Shown: positions 37,354-44,345 of the stretch, piece after piece
How the letters are laid out: every line of letters begins with the position of its first letter
How positions within the stretch are numbered: position 1 is the first letter of the stretch
Assembly: GCF_017515565.1 (NCBI RefSeq)
Contig: NZ_JAFWFN010000005.1
Coordinates: 62,001-126,000, forward strand
DNA from: Halomonas sp.
GTDB lineage: Bacteria > Pseudomonadota > Gammaproteobacteria > Pseudomonadales > Halomonadaceae
DNA length: 64,000 bases
Direction: 5' to 3'
Position numbers and translations under genes: made by a program
The notes under the pieces: generated by a model
Told to the model about the DNA's origin: nothing
What the model saw: only the letters and a program-made list of their open reading frames with translations
Database searches by the model: none

Positions 37354-38496
37354 CTAGGCTCTGCGCTTCCTCCCTAGCAAGCCCTCTATTAACTGCACCG
37401 GTCTTTCACTGTGTCCAGATTGTGTCTGGGAATGTTCGACCACTTCTGACGGTGTGCTTCGCCTCAGCCCATTGCCTAGCCGGTTAACCGCGTCGCGGGC
37501 GCGGTGGGGCGCGAGGTGTGCATACTTCTCTGTCATCTTCACAGTGGAGTGCCCCAGCACTTCTTTTACATCTAGCAGGGGAACGCCTTCACTAACCATC
37601 CAGCTCGCGCATGTGTGCCGAAGGTCATGGATGCGGAAGTTCTTAATCAGCGCTTTTTTGCACGCGCTCTTAAATCCTTCACGCAAGCACCCAAGTCGTT
37701 CGCCGTTCGATTTTGCAAATACCCATTCGCTGTGTGGGCAGATATTGGCAACCCATATCCAGCGTCGCTTTAATGCTGCTAGTGCCGCATCGTTCAGCGG
37801 TATCGAGCGCCGCTTTGCGCTCTTGGTGTCTTCACCTTCTAGGTGAAGTAGGGCATTATCGAAGTCGACCCGTGACCAGCTCATCCTCAGCAGCTCGTTC
37901 ATTCGAGCGCCGGTGTTCAGGCCCAAAAGAATGAAGTCTGCAAGTCGCTCTCCGTTTCTCTGCGTTTTTGCTTTTGCTACTAGCCGATCTGCTTCTGCAT
38001 GAGTGATCCATCTCACGAGTCCCTCTGGCTCCTTGAGCTTCCTGCCGCGAACAGGATTGCTCATGGGCCACTCTAATTGCTCAATGGCGTGATTGATCAT
38101 CGCGCTGAGAATCGATAGTTCCCGGTTAATGGTCGCAGGCTTAACGCCGTCTGCTTGCCGAACTGCTATAAATTCCCGCACGTCCTTTCCCGCCATCTCT
38201 TCCATCACTACATCTGGCCCAAAGTGATCATACAGTCGGCCTGCTCGCCGCTGTATATCCTCAAATGTGCGCTTTTGCTGGCTGGCGCTCAGGAACTCGG
38301 CGGCGACCTCGGCAAAGGTATGCTCGGGCGATTTGCCCCAGGCGTTTTGCTGATACAGCTCTGACCGCCACTTTGCTTCCAGCGCCTTCGCTTCCCGATA
38401 GTCTACCGTCCCAGTAGAGCGTCTAACCGGCGTACCGCCTCCCGGCGGGGTGATTTTAGTCCACCAGAACGGTGAACCCTTACGTTTGTGGGGCAT
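37354..38496 (-). CDS. int: Prophage integrase (tyrosine recombinase)
   Basis: A 380-residue site-specific recombinase. The catalytic set is complete: Arg198 in NTGARMNELLRMSW, His290 and Arg293 in RIHDLRHTCASWM, His316 in VLGHSTVKMTEKYAHL and nucleophile Tyr325; Lys225 in GEDTKSAKRRSIPL is the likely beta-hairpin Lys. The N-terminal half holds the arm-binding start (PFWWTKITPPGGGTPVRRST) and the SAM-like core-binding domain. It ends 43 bases from tRNA-Ser and is the last gene of the leftward operon. Its start overlaps the preceding HTH gene by 94 bases. Confidence 0.95.
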   Translation of the reverse strand: MPHKRKGSPFWWTKITPPGGGTPVRRSTGTVDYREAKALEAKWRSELYQQNAWGKSPEHTFAEVAAEFLSASQQKRTFEDIQRRAGRLYDHFGPDVVMEEMAGKDVREFIAVRQADGVKPATINRELSILSAMINHAIEQLEWPMSNPVRGRKLKEPEGLVRWITHAEADRLVAKAKTQRNGERLADFILLGLNTGARMNELLRMSWSRVDFDNALLHLEGEDTKSAKRRSIPLNDAALAALKRRWIWVANICPHSEWVFAKSNGERLGCLREGFKSACKKALIKNFRIHDLRHTCASWMVSEGVPLLDVKEVLGHSTVKMTEKYAHLAPHRARDAVNRLGNGLRRSTPSEVVEHSQTQSGHSERPVQLIEGLLGRKRRA

Positions 38497-38711
38497 GGTG
38501 TTTCTCCTTTCACCACGCCGGGCGCTAGTTCAGTTTGCTGCCCAGCGCAGTCGGCGTCCAGTTTTTGCCGCAACCGCTCTGCGTGAATCATCCGGCGCTT
38601 ACCCAGCATCACTACGGGCAGGGTGCCGTCGTCCATCCAGCGGTACACGGTGGCCACCGACACGCTCAGCGCTTTGGATGCCTCTTTTGGGGTGTAGGTA
38701 AGCACCGACAT
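38403..38711 (-). CDS. Excisionase-like helix-turn-helix protein
   Basis: A 102-residue protein whose N-terminus is a MerR/excisionase-type winged helix: LTYTPKEASKALSVSVATVY then RWMDDGTLPVVMLGKRRMIH. Such proteins bind att arms as Xis or act as small regulators. The position directly before int, with a 94-base overlap into it, supports an excision or integration-control role. The ATG at 38711 follows AGGAGA; the extension to 38747 is within the upstream gene. The C-terminal part (after about residue 60) has no recognisable fold. Confidence 0.8.
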   Translation of the reverse strand: MSVLTYTPKEASKALSVSVATVYRWMDDGTLPVVMLGKRRMIHAERLRQKLDADCAGQQTELAPGVVKGETPCPTNVRVHRSGGLKSPRREAVRRLDALLGR

Positions 38712-38712
38712 A

Positions 38713-39225
38713 TCAATCTCCTGTATACCGCTGGCCGCCAGGGCCAAAGCCTTTGCCGTTACGCCATTCTTGTTCCTGCCGCGCCGTGCTTTCGTCTATC
38801 GCTTGCTGGCGCTGCTGCTCGATGAGCGTTTGCACGCCTGGGTTGTTCGCAACCTGCCGCAGCTGGTTTAGTTCGGCTTGCTGGCGGTTGATAATGCCGG
38901 TGGCCACGGTGGCGAGTTCCCACATTTCTGCCACCGCTTCACCATCTATCATCACCTTTCCCAGCCCGTAACAATGTCCGCATGGATTGGCTTTATTGCC
39001 CTTAATGTGGTCGTGACCGGTACCCATACACACGGTGCAGTCATCGGGGGCAATTGAGCGCCAGTTCTGCCGCCAGTCCGTTTCGGTCGTAATGCTGCTA
39101 ATGTCTTTATCGAGATCGTGATAAAACACCAGCATTTGTCCCTCCAAGGCGCCGCCGCCCATTTGCTCGCCAGTTTGTGTGAAGCGCCCACCGCTAGTGC
39201 GGTGAGTGTGGGTGGGCTGGGTCAT
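38713..39225 (-). CDS. Phage protein with DnaJ-like CxxCxG zinc motif
   Basis: A 170-residue early phage protein of unknown function. Two half-sites, CTVCMGTGH and CGHCYGLGK (about residues 72-98), form a single DnaJ-type zinc finger of the CxxCxGxG form. A Gln/Glu-rich helical tail follows (QRQQAIDESTARQEQEW). The ATG at 39225 is chosen because GGAG of the preceding codons lies just before it and it overlaps the stop of the small upstream frame as ATGA. The stop touches the xis-like start. Confidence 0.7.
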   Translation of the reverse strand: MTQPTHTHRTSGGRFTQTGEQMGGGALEGQMLVFYHDLDKDISSITTETDWRQNWRSIAPDDCTVCMGTGHDHIKGNKANPCGHCYGLGKVMIDGEAVAEMWELATVATGIINRQQAELNQLRQVANNPGVQTLIEQQRQQAIDESTARQEQEWRNGKGFGPGGQRYTGD

Positions 39226-39302
39226 AGCTCCATACCCTCCTGAATCAAAACTCGTGCCTCTGGCCATTTCACTATGTCGAAGCCAATTTGCTGGTAGCTC
39301 AC
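39222..39302 (-). CDS. Small phage ORF, 26 residues
   Basis: A short frame filling the only gap in the leftward operon. It starts with GTG overlapping the stop of the upstream gene (GTGA), has GGAG seven bases before, and ends in TGA overlapping the next ATG (ATGA). The product VSYQQIGFDIVKWPEARVLI plus QEGMEL looks protein-like. Function unknown; supported by coupling and ribosome site only. Confidence 0.55.
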   Translation of the reverse strand: MSYQQIGFDIVKWPEARVLIQEGMEL

Positions 39303-39592
39303 TGAACATCTCCAGCCATTTTGTGTGCGTCACCAATGTGCTTAAACGGTTTTGCTAATGGCGAACATTTCGCTAGCTCGATGTAGCGGTTGCGCTCTTC
39401 CAGCTCCAGGCGTTCTCGAACGGCATCACTAACACTGCCGCGCTTCTGATTGGCTACAAGCTGCATTCCACGCTTGCCTGCCAAGTAGCGGCTATACACG
39501 GTGCCTTTCGGTAGCTGGTAACGTTGAGCTAGTCTCACCAGTTGTATTTGCTCACCGGTGTTGGGGTCTGTAGTCATAATGGGTTCATGCAT
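39299..39592 (-). CDS. Small phage protein, HTH-like
   Basis: A 97-residue protein. VRLAQRYQLPKGTVYSRYLA (about residues 18-37) has helix-turn-helix spacing and may bind DNA; the rest is charged and helical (SVSDAVRERLELEERNRYIE). It overlaps the end of rdgC by 8 bases and lies in the tightly packed leftward operon. No known family recognised. Confidence 0.65.
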   Translation of the reverse strand: MHEPIMTTDPNTGEQIQLVRLAQRYQLPKGTVYSRYLAGKRGMQLVANQKRGSVSDAVRERLELEERNRYIELAKCSPLAKPFKHIGDAHKMAGDVQ

Positions 39593-40529
39593 TGCCGTTG
39601 CCCTCGCTATTGCGCTTGGCTTCGCCGCCTAGCCATTCAATGATTCGTTCCACGCTGTCGCGCAGACTGCCTGCCATGAGCACGAAGTCGGTTTCCAGGC
39701 GGGCTAGGGCGTCGTCGCCATCGTCGGTGGCGTCGGCTTCTTCGATGAGGGCGTCACCGAAGCGAATGGATTTAAGCGCGAGATCGTCATGCAGGGTGAA
39801 GGAGAGTTGGCCTTCAATGTTTAGCGCTAACTGAGTAGCCTGGCGCCCGCTTTCAAGCAGCTGCTGCATTTCATCGCTGTCGAGGTCTACTTGACGCCCA
39901 CGCAGTACGCCATCATCGCCCTTGGCTTTCAGCACCACGCTATCGCCTATTTGCAGGTCGGCAGGGCGGCTGACTGTGTTGCCTAGCCATGTGGTCATGG
40001 CTCTTACGGGCAACGTTTGGGTAGCTAACGGCGTTACTTTTAGGCTACCCAAAGTTTCGCGTAGCAGATCCAGCACGTCTTCAGCGCGTGAGCGGCTGCT
40101 AGTGTTTACGCCGATCAGGTTGCGCTCAGTGTCCCACCAGAGGTCTATTTTCTGGCTGCGCACGAAGGCGCGGGGCAGTAGCTCTTCGGTGACCTGTTCC
40201 TTGAGCGCGGTTTTCTCTTTCCGCGTTACCTTGCGGGCCTCGGTGGCTTCGATCTCGGCTACCTTGTCGACCACTTCCTCAGCCACGACGGAGGCGGGTA
40301 GCAGTCGCTCTTGCCGGAGGGCGCTTATCAGGCGGTGGCCATCGTTCTGCAGAGTGTGTAGCAGTTGGCCACCACCCAGGCGACCTGCTGGCGCTGACCA
40401 GCCAATACGGCGGGCGTCGGCATTACCCAGCGGCTTACTGGCATGCTCGGCTAATAGCTCTGCTGTTTGCTCAGGGCTGAGTAGCTGCATGCCATGAAGG
40501 CGGTAGAGGTGTAGGTGTTTGAACCACAT
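39585..40529 (-). CDS. rdgC: Phage-encoded RdgC recombination-associated protein
   Basis: A 314-residue RdgC homologue, a ring-forming nonspecific DNA-binding protein that limits RecA loading. MWFKHLHLYRL at the start, RIGWSAPAGRLGGGQLLHTL, RQERLLPASVVAEEVVDKVA and the segment IDLWWDTERNLIGVNTSSRS are typical; length equals chromosomal RdgC (about 303). Being inside the PL operon it is phage cargo, perhaps to steer recombination of replicating phage DNA or to compete with host RecA during induction. Coupled by TAATG to a 28-codon frame upstream. Confidence 0.9.
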   Translation of the reverse strand: MWFKHLHLYRLHGMQLLSPEQTAELLAEHASKPLGNADARRIGWSAPAGRLGGGQLLHTLQNDGHRLISALRQERLLPASVVAEEVVDKVAEIEATEARKVTRKEKTALKEQVTEELLPRAFVRSQKIDLWWDTERNLIGVNTSSRSRAEDVLDLLRETLGSLKVTPLATQTLPVRAMTTWLGNTVSRPADLQIGDSVVLKAKGDDGVLRGRQVDLDSDEMQQLLESGRQATQLALNIEGQLSFTLHDDLALKSIRFGDALIEEADATDDGDDALARLETDFVLMAGSLRDSVERIIEWLGGEAKRNSEGNGNA

Positions 40530-40615
40530 TAGGCGTCTCCCTGCTTGGGCTTCTCGCCGCCCTTAGCGGGCGCTGGCTGTTTTAAAATTCGGTCGAATTG
40601 CTCATCAAAGGTCAT
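40529..40615 (-). CDS. Possible 28-residue phage ORF before rdgC
   Basis: ATG at 40615 opens MTFDEQFDRILKQPAPAKGG and ends EKPKQGDA with a TAA overlapping the rdgC ATG (TAATG). It fills the gap in an otherwise gapless operon. No strong ribosome site is visible, so it may only serve to couple translation into rdgC. Confidence 0.45.
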   Translation of the reverse strand: MTFDEQFDRILKQPAPAKGGEKPKQGDA

Positions 40616-40622
40616 GCTTGGC

Positions 40623-40937
40623 TCACATACCGCCGACCATTGCGCGTTGCGCTTCTTCGGTGGGGTAGTTGGGATTGTGGTAGCACCATTCGGATTTAAT
40701 CCGGTGCGGGAAGTGGTAGCCGTCGCAGTAGCACGTCAGGTGCCGCCACCCGCGGTTATCGGCCCAGCTGTCGATCCGGAGCGAGTCAATGCTGCCGCAG
40801 CTTCTGCAACGAATAGGGCGCAGGTAATCGCTCGGGTGCTTGGCCTTCACTTGGCGTGCACCGCATGCCCGGCACCTGCAGTGGCGGCGGCGGTTGCCGA
40901 CGGTCACGACTTGGCCGAACTTGTTGCGGACTATCAC
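40623..40937 (-). CDS. Phage zinc-ribbon protein
   Basis: A 104-residue basic protein with two CxxC pairs, CRCRACGARQ (about residues 20-29) and IRCRSCGSID (about 43-51), spaced as a zinc ribbon, plus further Cys/His (CYCDGYHFPHRIK) that could hold a second metal. Likely nucleic-acid binding; function unknown. It overlaps the upstream gene by four bases. Confidence 0.7.
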   Translation of the reverse strand: MIVRNKFGQVVTVGNRRRHCRCRACGARQVKAKHPSDYLRPIRCRSCGSIDSLRIDSWADNRGWRHLTCYCDGYHFPHRIKSEWCYHNPNYPTEEAQRAMVGGM

Positions 40938-41548
40938 GCGGCAGCCTGCTTAGCAGCGTCGTACTGCTGGATAGCCCACACGATGGCGTAGCAGCACCAG
41001 AGGTAGTGGCCTTTCCACTGCTTGAAATCCACTTCCCAGAAATCCTGAAACATCTCTTTGTCGTTGAAGCGGAATTCCAGAGCCGCAGTAATAGCGGTGT
41101 GTTCGTTGTCCGCTTCGCTCAGCACTTCGCTCTCTACCTCTTCCCAGGCTTCTTGCTTTGCGTTTTCGTCCCAGTCCACGGTGGCATCTTCGAACCATTC
41201 TTTAATCTCAAGCCGAAACTTGCTGGGCACCCACTCCCTGGTAATTTCGTCTGGCGCCACATGCGGCCCCGCCTGTAGCTTCTCTGCCCAGTAGCTTGGG
41301 TTGATGCCTAACTCATCGAACCTGAAGAACTTGAACATGTCCTCAATGCGCTGGAAGACGTAGCACCCCATATCACCGCTGATGCACAGGAAGCCCGGCC
41401 ATGTGGTGATGTTGAAATAGCGGTCACTGCTCTGAGGGCGGGCGCAGCGCAGGTGACGGTGTAGGCCGTCCTCGTGAATGATCGTTAACTGGTGCTCGCC
41501 AATGGTTTCTTGGAATCGATCAAGGGGCGTTTTCTGTAAGGCGGTCAT
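40934..41548 (-). CDS. Phage early protein, unknown function
   Basis: A 204-residue acidic, aromatic-rich protein (PGFLCISGDMGCYVFQRIED, MFKFFRFDELGINPSYWAEK). I recall similar proteins from siphovirus early regions but cannot name a family. Translation most likely starts at ATG 41548, eight bases after GAGG; GTG and ATG codons at 41557 and 41554 are too close to that site. Confidence 0.7.
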   Translation of the reverse strand: MTALQKTPLDRFQETIGEHQLTIIHEDGLHRHLRCARPQSSDRYFNITTWPGFLCISGDMGCYVFQRIEDMFKFFRFDELGINPSYWAEKLQAGPHVAPDEITREWVPSKFRLEIKEWFEDATVDWDENAKQEAWEEVESEVLSEADNEHTAITAALEFRFNDKEMFQDFWEVDFKQWKGHYLWCCYAIVWAIQQYDAAKQAAA

Positions 41549-41558
41549 CGTCATCACC

Positions 41559-41882
41559 TCAAAACTGAACCAGTTGATGGACAGGCACGGTCTCGGGCAT
41601 GGCGAGCTGTGCCGGAGCGGAGTAGTGGGGCTGAATGGCTGGCGCTGCGGGCTTCATGCTGGGGCACTGTTCTTCCGCAATGCCTTTGTAATCCGGCTGG
41701 CCGGTGCGCTCTGAAAGGTGGACGCCTCTGGCCTCTTCGGCTGCCCAGATTGCCGCGTCGGTGCAGTAGCTAGTGAGCCACTCGGCTTCCTCTTGGGCTT
41801 CGCCTTTGGAGAGGTAGCCCATCACCAGCACCGCCATGACGAGAAACGCTGCGCATAGGGTCTTGATAGCTTGGGGGCTCAT
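41559..41882 (-). CDS. Small phage membrane protein
   Basis: A 107-residue protein with one N-terminal helix (about residues 6-24, IKTLCAAFLVMAVLVMGYLS) and a soluble Pro/Ala-rich tail. It could be an anchored periplasmic or cytoplasmic protein; no family recognised. It overlaps the upstream gene by four bases (ATGA-type coupling) in the PL operon. Confidence 0.6.
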   Translation of the reverse strand: MSPQAIKTLCAAFLVMAVLVMGYLSKGEAQEEAEWLTSYCTDAAIWAAEEARGVHLSERTGQPDYKGIAEEQCPSMKPAAPAIQPHYSAPAQLAMPETVPVHQLVQF

Positions 41883-42154
41883 TGGGCACCTCCTTTGTTT
41901 TGGTAGGCGCGCAATTCACCCACCATTTGCTCCAAGCCGTTCAAGGCGCGCTCAGGCGTGGTGAGGGGCGGCAGCGAGGTGGAAAATAGCGTCTCTTCGT
42001 CGTCGTCATGCGCATCTTTCACCGACACGCCGCCGGGGGCGATGACCATGACGGCACAGCGCTGCTGCAGCACTTGCATATCCAGCACCATGTCGGCGAG
42101 GTCATGAACGCGGTTTCTCACTAGCTGTGCGGTGGTTTTTTCTACGATGCTCAT
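41879..42154 (-). CDS. Small phage protein, unknown
   Basis: A 91-residue acidic protein (VRNRVHDLADMVLDMQVLQQ; ALNGLEQMVGELRAYQNKGG), mostly helical, with no recognised domain. Coupled by four-base overlaps to both neighbours, which supports it as a real gene. Confidence 0.6.
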   Translation of the reverse strand: MSIVEKTTAQLVRNRVHDLADMVLDMQVLQQRCAVMVIAPGGVSVKDAHDDDEETLFSTSLPPLTTPERALNGLEQMVGELRAYQNKGGAQ

Positions 42155-42537
42155 GCGTACACACTCCCCGTATCGCGGCGTGCCACGGTGCGGCTGGCAC
42201 TGACCTGCTGGCGCGTTCGTACAGGTGGCCGGTGACGCATGGCTTCGGTTTCGGGATTGAGGCCGCTGACCATGAGCGCGACCAGTAGCGGGGCAATCCA
42301 GCCGCGGCGCATGGCTTCAGCTACGGCGCCAGCGGCTTTGTAAACGTGGAGCTTGTGATACGCTTTTTTAAGGCTGCCGTGCACGGTTTCCGGTGAGCGA
42401 CCGGTGGCCTTGGCAATCTCTTTGTAGGTGTTGCCAGCCGCCAGTAGCATGAGATCCACCGCTTGTGTGCGGGTGAGACCTAAGCTGCCTCGCTCTGGGT
42501 TTATTTCTGCCTTCCAGTTGCCTTGTGTGATTTGCAT
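42151..42537 (-). CDS. LuxR-type HTH protein, first gene of the PL operon
   Basis: A 128-residue protein. LTRTQAVDLMLLAAGNTYKE then IAKATGRSPETVHGSLKKAY (about residues 20-60) is a GerE/LuxR DNA-binding helix-turn-helix without a receiver or autoinducer domain. Being the first gene after PL, it occupies the position of lambda N; a regulatory role in early expression is an inference. The basic C-terminal tail (RHRPPVRTRQQVSASRTVAR) might bind RNA or DNA. Confidence 0.7.
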   Translation of the reverse strand: MQITQGNWKAEINPERGSLGLTRTQAVDLMLLAAGNTYKEIAKATGRSPETVHGSLKKAYHKLHVYKAAGAVAEAMRRGWIAPLLVALMVSGLNPETEAMRHRPPVRTRQQVSASRTVARRDTGSVYA

Positions 42538-42570
42538 TTCATTAGCCCTTGCCTGTATTTCGATGCTCTA

Positions 42571-42599
42571 AATATAGGCAAACACATAATATAGGTCAA
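42571..42599 (-). promoter_or_regulatory. Leftward early promoter PL
   Basis: On the minus strand TTGACC (42599-42594), a 17-base spacer and TATATT (42576-42571) form a strong sigma-70 promoter 34 bases before the first leftward gene. Both hexamers are overlapped by CI-type operators, so it should be silent in the lysogen. Confidence 0.75.
42574..42587. promoter_or_regulatory. Operator OL (a), over the PL -10
   Basis: ATAGG CAAA CACAT, matching the ATAGGnnnnCCYAT pattern at all but one position of the right half. It covers part of the -10 and spacer of PL. Confidence 0.6.
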
Positions 42600-42612
42600 T
42601 AGGTATTCCTAT
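42599..42612. promoter_or_regulatory. Operator OL (b), beside the PL -35
   Basis: ATAGG TATT CCTAT, a perfect 5-bp palindrome with a 4-bp spacer, touching the -35 of PL. Its centre is 25 bp from the other OL site, similar to the spacing of the three sites at the cI/cro region. Confidence 0.7.
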
Positions 42613-42629
42613 ATTTTGAATATAAGCAC

Positions 42630-42651
42630 AAAAAACCGCCTCGATGGGCGG
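42630..42651 (-). terminator. Terminator of the cI / Rex-like operon
   Basis: ccgcc (42636-42640) pairs with ggcgg (42647-42651); on the minus strand a run of six T follows. It stands between the end of the lysogeny operon (42676) and PL, insulating PL from read-through. Confidence 0.85.
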
Positions 42652-42675
42652 CGTTTCACGATGAGAAAGAGAGGA

Positions 42676-43344
42676 CTACTGCTCTAGGGTATTTGAAGCC
42701 TCTGACTTTTTCATGCCTGTTAGGAGAGCTACTTGCTGGTCAGGTGGCTTATCTGCGTTGGCTTGATTTCCGCTAGGTGGGCGATGAATTCGGTATGAAA
42801 GGTAATAAAGCCCTAACATTGTTACAACAAATAGATGAGCAGAGGCTACTGAGTACAGCGCCACAAATAGTGCCCGGAGCCAGTAGGCCGCTTGGGCTGA
42901 AACCATTTCTGAAACGCCACTACTGATCAGGTTGGCGAAACCGCCTGTAAAATAAAGACAAATTGATAATAAGGCCAAGTGGCCAAAAAGAAAGCAAAGA
43001 AAGGCCCGTCTTTTCAAGCTGACGGGCTTTTTCTCGCCTCTGCGTGTTTCATTCAAGATTGCAGGTGAGCCATCAAGCGGTTGCTCTAATGTTTCGCTTG
43101 GAAATGTCGCTACCGCAGCTAATGCAGCAATATAAAAACCGGTCAGCATCTGCAAAAGGCCGGTGATCAAGCTCACGTAACCTTTGTCACCGAAAACAGG
43201 CGCATGTGGTCCAAGGGCAATTAGCACTCCAGCGACGCTCAATCCAAGAATCAAGGGAATTACAAAATCAATTTGATATTTAACCTTATTTTTGATTCTT
43301 AGGTATCTGAACGGCGTTAGAAGTTGTTTTATTTGAGTACGCAT
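42676..43344 (-). CDS. Four-helix membrane protein, RexB-like position
   Basis: A 222-residue membrane protein with helices around residues 28-45, 57-80, 112-132 and 155-185 (FVIPLILGLSVAGVLIALG; FLCFLFGHLALLSICLYFTG; LFVALYSVASAHLFVVTMLG). It is the third gene of the cI operon, directly after a 316-residue soluble protein, the same order and topology as lambda cI-rexA-rexB, where RexB is a four-helix ion channel. No sequence similarity to RexB is claimed. Base composition is lower in GC than the flanking phage genes, suggesting separate acquisition. Expressed in the lysogen if driven by PRM. Confidence 0.75.
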   Translation of the reverse strand: MRTQIKQLLTPFRYLRIKNKVKYQIDFVIPLILGLSVAGVLIALGPHAPVFGDKGYVSLITGLLQMLTGFYIAALAAVATFPSETLEQPLDGSPAILNETRRGEKKPVSLKRRAFLCFLFGHLALLSICLYFTGGFANLISSGVSEMVSAQAAYWLRALFVALYSVASAHLFVVTMLGLYYLSYRIHRPPSGNQANADKPPDQQVALLTGMKKSEASNTLEQ

Positions 43345-43363
43345 GGCCTCTCAACTATTCCAG

Positions 43364-44314
43364 CTACTGGTTGAGTAGCGAGAGCATTTTTCCTGCAAAT
43401 GTTTGGTTAACCTCTGGCGCGCACTGATCAAGATTTACATCTACAGAAATTAGCTCATCCTTTAACACCAAAACATCTCGAAGATCTTCTTCTGAAGTAC
43501 CCATTATAACTGACTTCTGACGGCCCTCTTTCTTTTTATACCTAACACGCAACTCATCATAGCCGTTGTTCTTACCCCAAAGCCTTAGACCCAATAACTC
43601 GCCATCACCGATGTTCCATTTGGAATGACCTGGGCTTAGGCGAACTTTCATCACCTGAGACTCTTCATAAAAATAGCCTTCTTCATCGAGAGACTCAGCA
43701 TTTTGGACTCTTTTAATGAGTTCCACGCCTGCTAGCTGTCCTTTCTCTAGCTCGTCGACAAAAGATTTCGATGGGGTCCCTAGCAGCTCAGTCGAAGGAC
43801 GATAGGGCTTCAAGGCGCCTGCTGATTCGTCATGGTACTCAAAGAGACCCTCAGCGGCATCTTTGATCTGTTTTTTCAAGAAAGGGTCTACGTTGCTGCG
43901 ACCAAGTCCAGGGACAACCTCAAGCAAAAATGGGTAAGTGTCTGGCTTTCCCTCTATAGGGGTAAGACCGATAACGGCATGCGCTGAAACTGCAACTCCT
44001 TCGCCTTGGAGTTTGGGTTCATGCCTTAGCTCTCCAGTTTGCAAGTCAGCAAAGACAGGGTCTGTCGCGTCTTGATCAGCGTATTGAAACAGCAAGACTA
44101 GGGCTTCAGGGTGCCCTTTTTGGCGATTCTGGGAGTAGTCCGTGATCCTATAAGCTGAACGCTCGTTATTTCTAAGCTGAAAGGCCTCACCATCATTAAT
44201 AATTCTTTCTAAATGTGGAATGATATCTTTGAGCAATATAGTTGGCGCGTCAGCTGGATCAGATTTCAACACTAGCTCATGAAATTGTACCCAGCGCTCC
44301 CTGATATGCAGCAT
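43364..44314 (-). CDS. Soluble lysogeny protein, RexA-like position
   Basis: A 316-residue soluble protein of unknown family encoded between cI and a four-helix membrane protein. Segments include LLKDIIPHLERIINDGEAFQ, YPFLLEVVPGLGRSNVDPFL and ELRVRYKKKEGRQKSVIMGT, a mixed alpha/beta character with a Lys/Arg-rich patch near residue 270. Size and context match lambda RexA (279), the cytoplasmic sensor of the Rex exclusion system. ATG 44314 is used because GAGG lies at normal distance; the ATG at 44320 touches it. GC is lower than in surrounding genes. Function as an exclusion factor is an inference. Confidence 0.75.
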   Translation of the reverse strand: MLHIRERWVQFHELVLKSDPADAPTILLKDIIPHLERIINDGEAFQLRNNERSAYRITDYSQNRQKGHPEALVLLFQYADQDATDPVFADLQTGELRHEPKLQGEGVAVSAHAVIGLTPIEGKPDTYPFLLEVVPGLGRSNVDPFLKKQIKDAAEGLFEYHDESAGALKPYRPSTELLGTPSKSFVDELEKGQLAGVELIKRVQNAESLDEEGYFYEESQVMKVRLSPGHSKWNIGDGELLGLRLWGKNNGYDELRVRYKKKEGRQKSVIMGTSEEDLRDVLVLKDELISVDVNLDQCAPEVNQTFAGKMLSLLNQ

Positions 44315-44345
44315 ACCCATCCCTCATAAATTTTTGATTTTTATA

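Noticed and set aside
39592-40497. Long plus-strand frames opposite rdgC
   Set aside because: Ser/Arg-rich antisense shadows of a recognisable RdgC protein.
41879-42537. Toxin-antitoxin pair in the leftward operon
   Set aside because: The small genes are coupled members of a long PL operon and show no toxin fold or antitoxin motif.
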